Shown here piece after piece: positions 1 through 8,345 of a DNA stretch of 64,000 nucleotides (the first letter of the stretch is position 1; each line of letters opens with the position of its first letter). The stretch comes from an uncultured Cohaesibacter sp. GTDB taxonomy: Bacteria > Pseudomonadota > Alphaproteobacteria > Rhizobiales > Cohaesibacteraceae. A program made the translations under genes and the position numbers. The stretch spans positions 4,790,501-4,854,500 of the forward strand of contig NZ_OY781114.1 in assembly GCF_963676485.1 (NCBI RefSeq). The letters are read 5' to 3'. The notes under the pieces were generated by a model. It ran no database searches. It saw only the letters and a program-made list of their open reading frames with translations, and was not told the origin of the DNA.

Positions 1-915
1 ATGGGCCAAAGAAAAGGAGACATCGGAAAAGGCGTTGCGGCGCTTCAAGCCATCGACAACCATCAGGTCTTTCGCCCCGATTTCCGTTGATCGATAGCGC
101 ATGACATCAATCTTGCGCCCTGTCATCCAGTAGCTCAAATCGCTTTTCTGGTGCGCGGCGACGTCGCCTTCCTGCACTTTTTCTCCATCGCGCATGATGA
201 TGAAGTGACCACCAATGGACATGACTTCATCGAGCTTGTGTGTCACAAACAGCACGGCAACACCGCGACTGCGCAGTTGGTCAACGATTTCAATCAAGTT
301 GTCGACTTCACGCTTGGTCAGCGCAGCGGTTGGCTCGTCCATGATCACGAGCTTTGCTTCCGAGGCGATAGCGCGCGCAATCGCGATCAGCTGACGTGTC
401 GCGATGGGCAGCTTGGACACCTCGGTGGAGCAGAAACGCGCATCCACGGGCAAATTCACGGACTTGAGCGCCCGCGTGGCTGTTTCTTTCAGCTTGCCAA
501 GATCAAGGCTGCGCGTCAGTTTCCCATTGGCCGCCACCAACTGTTCCGAAAGAGCGATATTCTCGGTTACGGTCAGGTTGGGTAGCAGCGACAGATCCTG
601 ATACACAGTCTCGATGCCGTTTCTAAGAGCGCCAAGCGGGTCCAGAGAGGTGACTTCTTCCCCACTGATCAGGATGTCCCCTTCATCAGCCGGTTGCGCG
701 CCAGAGATGATCTTGATGAGCGTACTCTTGCCGCAGCCATTTTCGCCCATGAGATGATAAATCTGTCCCGGATAGATGCAAAGATCGATGCCGCGCAGCG
801 CATGAACGCCGCCAAAACGCTTATGGATCCCACGCACTTCCAGAAATGGCGCTTCATCCTTAGATGCTTTCGCAGCATCTTGAGAAAACTTGGGAATGGT
901 GCCTATGCTATTCAT
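1..915 (-). CDS. Sugar ABC transporter ATP-binding protein (RbsA/MglA-type), partial
   Basis: The first 305 codons of an ATPase that energises import of a sugar-like substrate through an inner-membrane permease; the C-terminal part lies beyond base 1. Visible are a Walker A GENGCGKST (about residues 58-66), the Q-loop region (ETVYQDLSLLPNLTV), and a Walker B LVIMDEPTAALT near residue 195. The signature loop reads VSKLPIATRQLIAIARAI, the degenerate form usual for the first domain of RbsA-type double ATPases, so a second ATPase domain is expected off the edge. The ATG at 915 follows an intercistronic stretch after the binding-protein gene. Operon order permease, binding protein, ATPase is inferred from shared strand. 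The substrate is not known. Confidence 0.9.
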   Translation of the reverse strand, partial: MNSIGTIPKFSQDAAKASKDEAPFLEVRGIHKRFGGVHALRGIDLCIYPGQIYHLMGENGCGKSTLIKIISGAQPADEGDILISGEEVTSLDPLGALRNGIETVYQDLSLLPNLTVTENIALSEQLVAANGKLTRSLDLGKLKETATRALKSVNLPVDARFCSTEVSKLPIATRQLIAIARAIASEAKLVIMDEPTAALTKREVDNLIEIVDQLRSRGVAVLFVTHKLDEVMSIGGHFIIMRDGEKVQEGDVAAHQKSDLSYWMTGRKIDVMRYRSTEIGAKDLMVVDGLKRRNAFSDVSFSLAH

Positions 916-1273
916 GCTATATCCCGCAAACCCTCGGTTCCTCGCGATCAGCTCCGGTCTTTCCCAAAAACGGGCCAAATCTGAACGGAGAGACAACCGT
1001 TCGACACAGACCGAGAGGGTTTTGTGTCTATGAGTAATCCTTAGCGCCCTGTCCGCATGGCGTGGCGCCAATTTTGATGCAGCCCCTCTGTCCGGCTTTC
1101 CTTTCTTCTTTCAGAGTAAAGAAAGAGAAAGACGGAACTTTTGATTGGCTGCATCCTTTGGTCTGGAGAGCGTCGCCCGTTTCCAGAAGACGCCCTTTCC
1201 GAGGAGCTTTTCACGCAGCGACCCACTTTTCGCCGCTGCGCGAAAAAGCTCCTTCAACCTTCAAGACGGTGTC
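916..1273. other. Non-coding gap between binding-protein and ATPase genes
   Basis: About 360 bases lie between two genes of one apparent operon. The stretch holds a strong stem-loop just after the binding-protein stop (1203-1252). A weaker purine/pyrimidine inverted repeat follows near 1098-1134. I see no convincing gene in it. Confidence 0.6.
1203..1252 (-). promoter_or_regulatory. Intercistronic stem-loop after the sugar-binding-protein gene
   Basis: The arms GGAGCTTTT (1203-1211) and AAAAGCTCC (1244-1252) are perfectly complementary. They continue inward through a second paired block, GCAGCG with CGCTGC. The hairpin lies about 20 bases past the stop of the binding-protein gene and far ahead of the ATPase start. 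No U-run follows on the minus strand, so it looks more like an mRNA-stabilising or attenuating element than a full terminator. Confidence 0.6.
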
Positions 1274-2278
1274 CTAGAACTTATATTCGTCGACATTGTC
1301 CTTGTTGATGTCGAGCCAGGCCTGACCAACAAGAAGAACCCCTTTGCCAGGGCCTTTTTTCAGTTTCATGTTGGTATAACCAGGAACACCCAGATCCATG
1401 CCGTCTTTGAGTTCTTCACCATTGAGAACCAGATGTGCGATCTTGTTCATGATGAAGCCGGCGTCTTTTGGATCCCAAAGGCTGATGCCGGTTACAGCAC
1501 CACTCTTGAGGTAACGGCTTGTATCGGTAGGCATGCCGATACCATAGACGCAAACCTTGCCGGTCAGCCCGGCTTCTTCGATGGCGCGACCGATACCGAT
1601 CACGTCAACAGCAGAACCGCCCTGGAAGCCTTTGATATCCGGATACTTTTTCAAAAGTTCCTTGGCTTTGTTATAAGCGGTGTTTGCATCGTTGAACGAC
1701 TCATTCTTTGCGGAGACGAGTTTCATTTTCGGATATTTTTCTTTGGCATTTGCCGCAGAAGCATCAGCCCACTGCACGTGGGTCAAGCTGCCGAGCGAAC
1801 CAACGAAAGATGTCCATGTGCCTTCTTCGCCCATACATTTGGCAATCTGGTCGTTGAAGTGAGCGCCGAAGGCATCGTTGTCGAACGCTTCCATATCGAC
1901 TTGCGTGTTTTTCAGGTTGGAAGCTTCATGTGTGATGACGGTGATGCCACGATCCATGGCGCGCTTCAGGGCACCTTCCATCATTGGTGGGTCAAATGGT
2001 ACAACCGCAATGGCATCTACGCCTTTCGCGATCAGATCTTCGACCAGACGAACCTGCTGGGCAGCATCGCCTTTCCCCGGGCCGATTTCCTTGGTGGTTA
2101 CGCCTTCGGTAACTTCGCCATATTCCTTGACGCCTTCATCCATGCGACGGAACCAGGTTTCGCCGAGCAGTTTGACAACTGTAACGATTTCCTGATCGTC
2201 CTGTGCTACAGCCTGACCTCCCGAGAACATGGTTCCCACCATCAGGGCGCACATTGCGAGTTTGTTTAGTTTGGACAT
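1274..2278 (-). CDS. Sugar-type ABC transporter substrate-binding protein (periplasmic binding protein 4 / LsrB-RhaS-like)
   Basis: A 334-residue periplasmic protein that would capture a sugar or AI-2-like ligand for the adjacent permease. Residues 1-26 form a Sec signal peptide ending AVAQ. The mature part has the two-lobe fold of the ribose-binding superfamily, with ITVVKLLGETWF-type first strand, a GVDAIAVVPFDP segment near residue 90 and a GFQGGSAVDVIGIGRAI segment near residue 220. Its nearest relatives by pattern are autoinducer-2/rhamnose binding proteins, but the ligand cannot be fixed from sequence. It sits 100 bases downstream of the permease gene and is followed by a stem-loop. Confidence 0.88.
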   Translation of the reverse strand: MSKLNKLAMCALMVGTMFSGGQAVAQDDQEIVTVVKLLGETWFRRMDEGVKEYGEVTEGVTTKEIGPGKGDAAQQVRLVEDLIAKGVDAIAVVPFDPPMMEGALKRAMDRGITVITHEASNLKNTQVDMEAFDNDAFGAHFNDQIAKCMGEEGTWTSFVGSLGSLTHVQWADASAANAKEKYPKMKLVSAKNESFNDANTAYNKAKELLKKYPDIKGFQGGSAVDVIGIGRAIEEAGLTGKVCVYGIGMPTDTSRYLKSGAVTGISLWDPKDAGFIMNKIAHLVLNGEELKDGMDLGVPGYTNMKLKKGPGKGVLLVGQAWLDINKDNVDEYKF

Positions 2279-2378
2279 TGCGGTAGTTCCTTTCTCTCCC
2301 TAAAACCTTAAAGAACTCCCTCTGGCTCATATGTCCGGCATCGAGGGTAGCTGCCGAACAGACCGGTTCTTCCCTTTT

Positions 2379-3395
2379 TTAAGATTTGGTGAGACGCCAG
2401 ACTCTGAGGTCAAACTTGGACACAGCCAAGAAGACCAGCAGAAGAACGCCCCAGGCGAAGTCCCGGAAAAAGTTCGAGATATTCAGGAAATTGAACATGC
2501 TCGATAGAATCTGCAGCGCAGCCGCTGACAGGATCACGCATGAGATGCGGCCATATCCCCCTTCAGGCTTTACGCCTGCCATCACGACAATCAGAATGGC
2601 GATGAGGACATAGGAGGTGCCATAGTCCCATTTGACGCTAGAAATGCGCGCAGCAATGATGAAACCGGCAACCGAAGCCAGAACACCGGAAACGGTGTAG
2701 GCAGTCAGAAACAGTCTCTTTTCATTGAAACCGGCAAATCGAGCGGCTTTCGGGTTGCTTCCCAAAAGGAAGAGCCGCGTTCCGAACGGCGTGAAACGCA
2801 GAACGGCACCAATAATGATGGCGATGACCATAAACAGGGCAAAGCACATCGGGACACCCATGATGGGTGAATGGCCGAAAGCATCAAGCGGCTCGATATA
2901 GCCCAGACGGACACCAGACCCGTTGGTCAAAACAACGCTCACGCCGGTAAAGGCAAGCGAGGTGCCCAGCGTTGCGATGATCGGCGTCAGATTGGCGCGA
3001 GACACCAACAGCCCATTGACGATGCCACCAACAAAGCCAACACACAGACAGACAAATCCGAAGGCAAAAACATAGGTCATCGGGTTGTCGTCAGGTGAGA
3101 CAAATTGGGGAACCAGCAAGGCTGCCGATATACTTGAAAGATTGGCCAACGCGATGCCAGACAAGTCAATGCCGCCGTTGCCCGAAATCATCGCCAAGGT
3201 CACGCCAATTGCGAGAAGCCCGAGCTCGGGGATCTGGATAGCCATCGATTGAAGGTTATAGGCGTTGACAAAGTCAATTCCAGAAATGGAGACAGCGGCC
3301 GCAAGAACCGCCAGATTGACAACAACAAGAAAATTGAACTGGCGGTCGGCAGTGGCGGATCGCCACAGAGACCTGTTCGACACACTATTGGACAT
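2379..3395 (-). CDS. Sugar ABC transporter permease (RbsC/LsrC-type)
   Basis: A 338-residue inner-membrane protein with about nine or ten hydrophobic segments, the permease of the transporter completed by the binding protein and ATPase downstream. The BPD_transp_2 family signature GNGGIDLSGIALANL near residue 75 and the conserved GSNPKAARFAGFNEKRLFL block near residue 215 (coupling helix) are clear. Only one permease gene is visible, so it probably works as a homodimer, unless a partner lies off the edge beyond the ATPase gene. It is the first gene of the operon and faces the SorC-type regulator. Confidence 0.9.
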   Translation of the reverse strand: MSNSVSNRSLWRSATADRQFNFLVVVNLAVLAAAVSISGIDFVNAYNLQSMAIQIPELGLLAIGVTLAMISGNGGIDLSGIALANLSSISAALLVPQFVSPDDNPMTYVFAFGFVCLCVGFVGGIVNGLLVSRANLTPIIATLGTSLAFTGVSVVLTNGSGVRLGYIEPLDAFGHSPIMGVPMCFALFMVIAIIIGAVLRFTPFGTRLFLLGSNPKAARFAGFNEKRLFLTAYTVSGVLASVAGFIIAARISSVKWDYGTSYVLIAILIVVMAGVKPEGGYGRISCVILSAAALQILSSMFNFLNISNFFRDFAWGVLLLVFLAVSKFDLRVWRLTKS

Positions 3396-3728
3396 TTATT
3401 CCTCCCTTATTGCGACGCAAACCCACCAAACAGGTTCGCGGCCCAATCTTTTTTGTTCGGACGGACCTCACCCCGACCGAACCAGCCAATGCCCTTTTCT
3501 AGATCTTTCCCCTCCCCCTTCGGCAAGCCAAACGCCTCCCGTTGACTGACGAGCATATCTGCTCCCAGCTGGTTGGACTTGACCAAACTTGAGTGAAACA
3601 CCTATTACAGCGACATAAGCACCTTTGACGTTTTGGATACGGTTATCCTAGCGCCACAAGGACAGTAACCTTTGTCATATTGAAATGTCAAGTGTCAAAT
3701 CGGCGATAGAAATCACAGAAATTCGTTG

Positions 3729-3756
3729 GTTTATTTGGTGTTGCAACCAAAATAAC
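3729..3756. promoter_or_regulatory. Palindromic operator, probably for the SorC-type regulator
   Basis: The arms GTTTATTTGGT (3729-3739) and ACCAAAATAAC (3746-3756) pair at 9 of 11 positions around a 6-base spacer. The palindrome covers the likely -35 element of the regulator gene. SorC/CggR-type proteins bind long imperfect palindromes near their own promoters, so autoregulation and control of the divergent transporter is the simple reading. Confidence 0.6.
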
Positions 3757-3768
3757 TTTTGCTATAAT
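3741..3768 (+). promoter_or_regulatory. Sigma-70-like promoter of the SorC-type regulator
   Basis: TTGCAA at 3741-3746 and TATAAT at 3763-3768 are spaced by 16 bases, a near-consensus arrangement 45 bases ahead of the regulator start. The -35 lies inside the palindrome at 3729-3756, so a bound repressor would block it. Confidence 0.55.
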
Positions 3769-3812
3769 AATTTGACAATTGAAAAAAGTAAGTTCAAGAA
3801 GGCCTGAGGCAC

Positions 3813-4832
3813 ATGAAATCGCCGACAAAATCACAGTCTGGAAAAACGGCTTCGGAGGGAAAACCTCCGGCGTCGAATGGCATTGCGACACCGGCGACCT
3901 ATCAGAACGACCCAAGATTGTGGGCGGCATGGCTATATTACCATGACGAAATGACACAAAATCAGATCGCGTCGCTATTAGGCGTTTCGCGCGCCACTGT
4001 TGTCAATTACCTACAAGAAGCACGTGCCAATCATTACATCAAAGTCTCGGTAAGAAGCGATCTACTCACCAGCATCAAGCTGGCGCAGACGCTGAAGGAC
4101 AAGTTCGGCCTGAAAGAATGCATGGTCATTCCCGATGATGGCGGCCTGCTCTCCCCGACACAGCGGATCGGCAAAGCCGGTGCAAGCTTTGTTGAAGGAG
4201 CACTCGCGCCGGACGACGTGGTTGGCGTTGCGTGGGGACGCACGGTGCAAGCGCTCGCCAACAATCTGACGGATCAATCCATGTCGAACCTTTATGTGGT
4301 TCAAGTGGTCGGCAGTCAACGAGGCACGTCGGACGGCTTCAGCTCTGAAGAATGCGTATCCCTCATTTCTCTCAAGCTGCACGCAAAGACCGCCAACCTC
4401 CATGCTCCTGCTGCGCTAAGCAACAAGGAGCTGCGCGATGCCCTGCTCAAGGAAACCATCATTCAGGAGCAGTTCGCGCGTATACGGTCCTGCAACAAGA
4501 TCCTGTTTGGCGTCTGTTCGGTCAAGGACAATAGTCTTGTCTTTGCCAGCGGTCTGACCAATGCAGAGGAGAGCAAATATTATATCGCCAGAGGCGCCGT
4601 CGGCGTGATTTCCGGGCGTTTCTTCGATGCGAATGGCAACTGGATTCACGGACCTCTGGATGACCGTCTGATGGGCATCTCTCTGGATGAGGTCAGGCAG
4701 GTTCCAACCCGCATCGCGGTTGCTGGCGGCACAGACAAGACCGCATCCATGCTAGGTGCCTTGCGGGGGGATTTCATCAATGTTCTTGTGACAGATGAAC
4801 AAACAGCGCTCAGTATTCTGGAAAAGGCCTGA
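3813..4832 (+). CDS. SorC/DeoR-type sugar-binding transcriptional regulator
   Basis: A 339-residue regulator. An N-terminal helix-turn-helix (about residues 44-80, with MTQNQIASLLGVSRATV) is followed by the C-terminal sugar-phosphate-binding domain shared by SorC and CggR, seen in GVAWGRTVQALANNL (about residue 145) and VGVISGRFFDANG (near residue 265). The last block, VAGGTDKTASMLGALRGDFINVLVTD, is typical of the family end. It faces the sugar transporter and probably senses a phosphorylated product of the imported sugar. The first 30 residues are low-complexity, so a later start cannot be excluded, but no better in-frame start is evident. Confidence 0.9.
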   Translation: MKSPTKSQSGKTASEGKPPASNGIATPATYQNDPRLWAAWLYYHDEMTQNQIASLLGVSRATVVNYLQEARANHYIKVSVRSDLLTSIKLAQTLKDKFGLKECMVIPDDGGLLSPTQRIGKAGASFVEGALAPDDVVGVAWGRTVQALANNLTDQSMSNLYVVQVVGSQRGTSDGFSSEECVSLISLKLHAKTANLHAPAALSNKELRDALLKETIIQEQFARIRSCNKILFGVCSVKDNSLVFASGLTNAEESKYYIARGAVGVISGRFFDANGNWIHGPLDDRLMGISLDEVRQVPTRIAVAGGTDKTASMLGALRGDFINVLVTDEQTALSILEKA

Positions 4833-4897
4833 TTATTTTCCCGCTCCTCTGTGCCTTTGTGCATCACCACAAGGTGAGACTCCACAAGCACGCCGCG

Positions 4898-5851
4898 CTA
4901 CCTGAAGGTTCGTTCACCAAGCGGCAGACTGAATATACGCTCGTGACAAAGGCGTAAGAATTCTGCCTCCGCCTCCGACGCCCGACGTTTGGGATTGGAT
5001 ACCAGATAGACATCAACAGGCGGCAGATTTTCATAAGGGGGCAACTGGAACAGAAGCCCCCGCTCCACATCCCTTCTGGCGACATGAACCGGCAAAGCAC
5101 CAATCCCGATATTGGCAACAATCATGCGGCGCACTTCCACCAGATTGGATGAAACCCCATGCCAGCGCGTCGCAGCCTGCACACGGGCTCGCAGATTGGC
5201 TACCGGCTCTAGCGCTCCCCCTTCCACTTCTGTCTGGAACGACACGCTGGGTTCGCCGATCAGTTCCGCGACATCAATGTCTTTCTGCCTGAAAAGCCGA
5301 TGGTTCGGCCCGCAATAAAGAGCGAAATACTCGCGGTAGAGTATCTCAGCATCCAGCGTCTCCGCGCTGTTATTGACCAGACACACCCCAAAGCTGGCGC
5401 GATTCTGCCCCACCCGACTGACGATTTCTTTACTGTCTGCCACAGAGATGGAGAATGTCACCTTGTCATGCAGCCGCGCATATTGTGCCAACACTTCGTC
5501 GAATTGGGGACAAACCACATGACTGGCAACAACCAGCGTTATGTGGCCTCTGAGCTCGTCTTCGCCACGGTCCAGCAACGCGGGCAACTGGGACACACTG
5601 CCGAAAATCGTAGAGCATTCATAATAAAGAATATCTCCGGCGCGGGTCACCCTGAACTGGTTGGGTTTTCTGACAATCAGCTTGTGACCGGTTATATCCT
5701 CCAGCCTCTTCAGAGCGGCACTGACCGTAGGTTGTTTCAAGCCCAGGAAATCTGCAGCTTTGGTAATGCTTTTTTGCTCAACCACAACCATGAAAGTTCT
5801 GAGCAGGTTCCAATCGAGATTCCAGGGAAACCGCTGTTCATAGGGCCTCAT
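4898..5851 (-). CDS. LysR-family transcriptional regulator
   Basis: A 317-residue LysR protein with an N-terminal winged helix (LLRTFMVVVEQKSITKAADFL, then QPTVSAALKRLE) and a C-terminal effector-binding domain. It faces the operon starting at 6004, the usual layout for a LysR protein and its target. A 15-base palindrome (5853-5867) overlaps its start region and would suit autoregulation. The effector is probably the amino compound or an intermediate handled by the downstream operon; this is inference. Confidence 0.9.
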   Translation of the reverse strand: MRPYEQRFPWNLDWNLLRTFMVVVEQKSITKAADFLGLKQPTVSAALKRLEDITGHKLIVRKPNQFRVTRAGDILYYECSTIFGSVSQLPALLDRGEDELRGHITLVVASHVVCPQFDEVLAQYARLHDKVTFSISVADSKEIVSRVGQNRASFGVCLVNNSAETLDAEILYREYFALYCGPNHRLFRQKDIDVAELIGEPSVSFQTEVEGGALEPVANLRARVQAATRWHGVSSNLVEVRRMIVANIGIGALPVHVARRDVERGLLFQLPPYENLPPVDVYLVSNPKRRASEAEAEFLRLCHERIFSLPLGERTFR

Positions 5852-5852
5852 T

Positions 5853-5867
5853 ATAGATCCAATCTAT
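5853..5867. promoter_or_regulatory. Palindrome at the LysR start, possible LysR site
   Basis: ATAGAT-CCA-ATCTAT is a perfect inverted repeat with 6-base arms, directly upstream of the LysR start codon and in the space shared with the divergent operon. LysR proteins bind short interrupted palindromes of this general size, so it is a candidate autoregulatory site. Confidence 0.4.
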
Positions 5868-6003
5868 ACTCATCATTGGAATTATTTATTTGCTTGATGA
5901 TACATCCCATGCAACCTTCAAGACAAGGTGGCAAAAATTTAGTCACTGCTAAAAAATAGGCAAAACGCCAGGGAACAGTTTTCGCTTCAAACAGGAGAAT
6001 TTC

Positions 6004-6789
6004 ATGATCAACCGCCGCAGCTTGTTGAAGTTTGTCGCAGCCACCGGCACGCTTGTGCTGGCAAGCCTTAGCATTTCCGCTCCGGTTCAGGCCGACGAAC
6101 TCGATACCATCAAGGAAAAAGGCGTCATTCGCATTGCCATGAGTGGAGCCTATCCTCCGTTCAACTTCGTCAATGATGCCAACGAAGTGGTCGGCTTCGA
6201 TCCGGCCATCGGCACAGAAATCGCCAAGCGCATGGGGCTTGAAGTCAAAATCATCACGACAGCCTGGGACGGCATCATCGGAGGCCTCTTGGCCAACAAA
6301 TATGACGCCATTGTCGGCTCCATGACGATCACCGAAGAACGCGACAAGGTCGTTGATTTCGTTGGTCCATACTATGCCACCAAGCGCGCTATCTTCACCA
6401 AAGAAGGCTCTGATATCAAAAGCGTAAAGCAGCTTGATGGTGCAACTCTGGGCGTCACGCTGGGGGAAACCCACGAACAGTGGGCCCGTGAAGCCGGTTA
6501 CAAGATCCGCACCTATAAAGGCCTGCCGGAATTGCTGATGGAGCTGGACAATGGCCGCGTTGATGCAATCGTCAACGACCGTATCGCTGCCATGCTGGCC
6601 ATCAAGGAAAATGGCTACAAAATGGTTGAACTGCCAGACCTTGAAACAGAAGCCTTTGGAGCAGGCATCGCCATCCGCGAGGGCAATCCTGAGCTGAAAG
6701 CGGCCATGCAGAAAGCGCTTGACGACATGATGGCTGACGGCACCTACCTCAAGATTGCCAATGAATGGGTTGGCGGCGACATTCGCTAA
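6004..6789 (+). CDS. Polar amino-acid ABC transporter substrate-binding protein (family 3)
   Basis: A 261-residue periplasmic binding protein of the HisJ/GlnH family and the first gene of the operon. Residues 1-30 are a signal peptide ending PVQADE; the Arg pair near the start (INRRSLLKFVAA) resembles a Tat-type leader. The family 3 hallmarks are present: GVIRIAMSGAYPPFNFV (about 40-56), GFDPAIGTEIAKRMGLEV, and the hinge block with GSMTITEERDKVVDFVGPYY. It delivers substrate to the permease pair at 7671-9002. A stem-loop follows the stop. The ligand is unknown; the neighbouring enzymes suggest an amide-, lactam- or acyl-bearing amino compound. Confidence 0.92.
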   Translation: MINRRSLLKFVAATGTLVLASLSISAPVQADELDTIKEKGVIRIAMSGAYPPFNFVNDANEVVGFDPAIGTEIAKRMGLEVKIITTAWDGIIGGLLANKYDAIVGSMTITEERDKVVDFVGPYYATKRAIFTKEGSDIKSVKQLDGATLGVTLGETHEQWAREAGYKIRTYKGLPELLMELDNGRVDAIVNDRIAAMLAIKENGYKMVELPDLETEAFGAGIAIREGNPELKAAMQKALDDMMADGTYLKIANEWVGGDIR

Positions 6790-6815
6790 TTTCAAAACCT
6801 AAAAATTTTCAAATC

Positions 6816-6848
6816 AAGTTGGTCCGCGGGCTTTTTGCGGGCCAACTT
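6816..6848 (+). promoter_or_regulatory. Intercistronic stem-loop after the amino-acid-binding-protein gene
   Basis: The arms AAGTTGGTCCGC (6816-6827) and GCGGGCCAACTT (6837-6848) pair over 12 positions with one G-T wobble around a 9-base loop. It lies between the binding-protein stop and the start of the next gene, which it nearly abuts. No long T-run follows, so partial termination or 3'-end protection of the binding-protein message is more likely than a full stop. Confidence 0.65.
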
Positions 6849-6866
6849 TCCCGAAAGACTTTTCTC

Positions 6867-7658
6867 ATGCAGACTGACTATGGCAAGCTCAGCTGGGAAG
6901 AGGTGCGCGATATCGACAAAGACCGTGTTGTGATTCTCAATGTTTCAGCAACAGAAGATCACGGCCCCCACATGCCTCTGGATACCGATACGGTTCTGGG
7001 CATGGCGGTTGCAGAAGGTGTGGCCCAGGCCATACCTGAAGATGTTCTTGTCATGCCGCCTATTTCCTATGGCTTCAACGAGCATCACAAGGACTTTCCG
7101 GGTGTCATCTGGATACAGCCAGAAACGCTCATCGCGTTTGTGACCGATGTAACCAAATCACTCGCGCATCATGGCTTCCGGCGTGTTCTTCTGCTCAATT
7201 CACATGGGTCCAACCATCCTGTTCTGGATCTGGCTGCACGAAAGACCGTGATTGAAACCGGCATCCTGTGTGTTTCTGCCTCCTACTGGAACTTGTGCTC
7301 AGACAAAATCAACGCCATCCGCGCTTCCGATATTGGTGGCATTGCGCATGCCGGAGAGTTTGAAGCGGCAATCTACAAGTATCTGCATCCGGATCTTGTG
7401 CATCTGGAAAAGGCGCAGAACCAGAATCTGCATGATGGAAAGAGCAAATTCTTCAACCTCGATCTGGCGCGCGGTGGCGGCAAGGCGATGTTAATGCGCT
7501 GGTGGTCCTCGGTGTCGCCTGATGGCACGATGGGCGATCCTGCGCTCGCGACAGCTGAAAATGGCAAAGCTTTTCTGAAAGCCGCGATTGAAGAAACAGC
7601 CGATCTGGTGCGTGAAATCCGGGAGCTGCCGCTTCTGGACCGCAAGGATCATCATTGA
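6867..7658 (+). CDS. Creatininase-family amidohydrolase
   Basis: A 263-residue metal-dependent hydrolase of the creatininase/MftE/ArfB family, which cuts cyclic or linear amide bonds. The start at 6867 fits the family N-terminus; an in-frame start at 6765 would run back through the preceding gene and hairpin. Metal-binding blocks are visible: ATEDHGPHMPLDTD (E30, H32 and D39/D41), LNSHGSNH (H113) and HAGEFE (E164). The creatininase Glu two residues after the central His is a Ser here, as in non-creatininase family members, so creatinine itself need not be the substrate. It lies between the binding protein and the permeases, suggesting it acts on the imported compound. Confidence 0.85.
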   Translation: MQTDYGKLSWEEVRDIDKDRVVILNVSATEDHGPHMPLDTDTVLGMAVAEGVAQAIPEDVLVMPPISYGFNEHHKDFPGVIWIQPETLIAFVTDVTKSLAHHGFRRVLLLNSHGSNHPVLDLAARKTVIETGILCVSASYWNLCSDKINAIRASDIGGIAHAGEFEAAIYKYLHPDLVHLEKAQNQNLHDGKSKFFNLDLARGGGKAMLMRWWSSVSPDGTMGDPALATAENGKAFLKAAIEETADLVREIRELPLLDRKDHH

Positions 7659-7670
7659 GGACTGTACTAT

Positions 7671-8318
7671 ATGGATATTGATCTCATCCTCCGGGTCTAT
7701 CCCCACTTTCTCAAGGCGGCCGTGCTGACCATCGAGCTATCGATTTTGACGGCCATTCTGGGCCTGATCTGCGGCACTCTGGGCGCAGCAGCACGCCTGT
7801 CCCGCATTCAGGCACTCAGATTTCTCGGCTCGGCCTATGTCAGCCTGTTTCGTGGTACCCCTGCCCTCATCCAGCTGTTTTTGCTGTATTTTGGCGGCCC
7901 TCAGATCGGCATTCAGCTGGATGCCTTTGAGGCGGGCGTTATAGGACTTGGCGTCAATATCGGCGCTTACATGACCGAGACAATCCGTGGCGCGATCATT
8001 TCGGTTAACAAGGGCCAGGCGGAAGCTGCTAGAACGCTTGGCATGAGCCGTTGGCAAGCCATGCGCTATGTGATCCTGCCGCAGGCCTTTCGCCTGATGG
8101 TCCGGCCGTTGGGCGTCAACATCAATGCGTTGATCAAGGGCACGGCACTGGTGGCAGCAATTTCGGTTGTCGAGCTGACATACACGGCCCAACGCTTTAT
8201 CGGCTCCACCTACAAACCGTTCGAAATGTTCATTCTGGCCGGCGTTCTTTACATGATCATCATCTATGTAACCGGACGCGGCATCAGCTGGCTCGACAAG
8301 AAGGTGCGGATCCAATGA
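7671..8318 (+). CDS. Amino-acid ABC transporter permease (HisM/GlnP family), first copy
   Basis: A 215-residue inner-membrane permease with about five hydrophobic segments and the coupling motif EAARTLGMSRWQAMRYVILPQAF near residues 118-140. It forms a heterodimer with the next gene product. The start lies 12 bases after the previous stop with GAGGA upstream. Confidence 0.92.
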   Translation: MDIDLILRVYPHFLKAAVLTIELSILTAILGLICGTLGAAARLSRIQALRFLGSAYVSLFRGTPALIQLFLLYFGGPQIGIQLDAFEAGVIGLGVNIGAYMTETIRGAIISVNKGQAEAARTLGMSRWQAMRYVILPQAFRLMVRPLGVNINALIKGTALVAAISVVELTYTAQRFIGSTYKPFEMFILAGVLYMIIIYVTGRGISWLDKKVRIQ

Positions 8319-8345
8319 CTATTCAAGACTTGAATGGAGGCCGTC

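Larger units (their letters stand above)
3396..3812. other. Divergent regulatory region between transporter and SorC-type regulator
   Basis: 417 bases with no gene. The part next to the regulator is AT-rich and holds an 11-bp-armed palindrome and a sigma-70-like promoter (listed separately). The part next to the permease holds repeated TGACA/TGTCA words near 3675-3700 that may belong to the transporter promoter, but I cannot assign a firm -10. Confidence 0.55.

Noticed and set aside
1145-2269. Plus-strand open frame of 374 codons opposite the sugar-binding-protein gene
   Set aside because: It mirrors a clear binding-protein gene with signal peptide and family blocks; its own translation has no family features.
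5851-6795. Minus-strand open frame of 314 codons opposite the amino-acid-binding-protein gene
   Set aside because: It runs antisense through the binding-protein gene and the divergent promoter; it is a shadow of codon bias.
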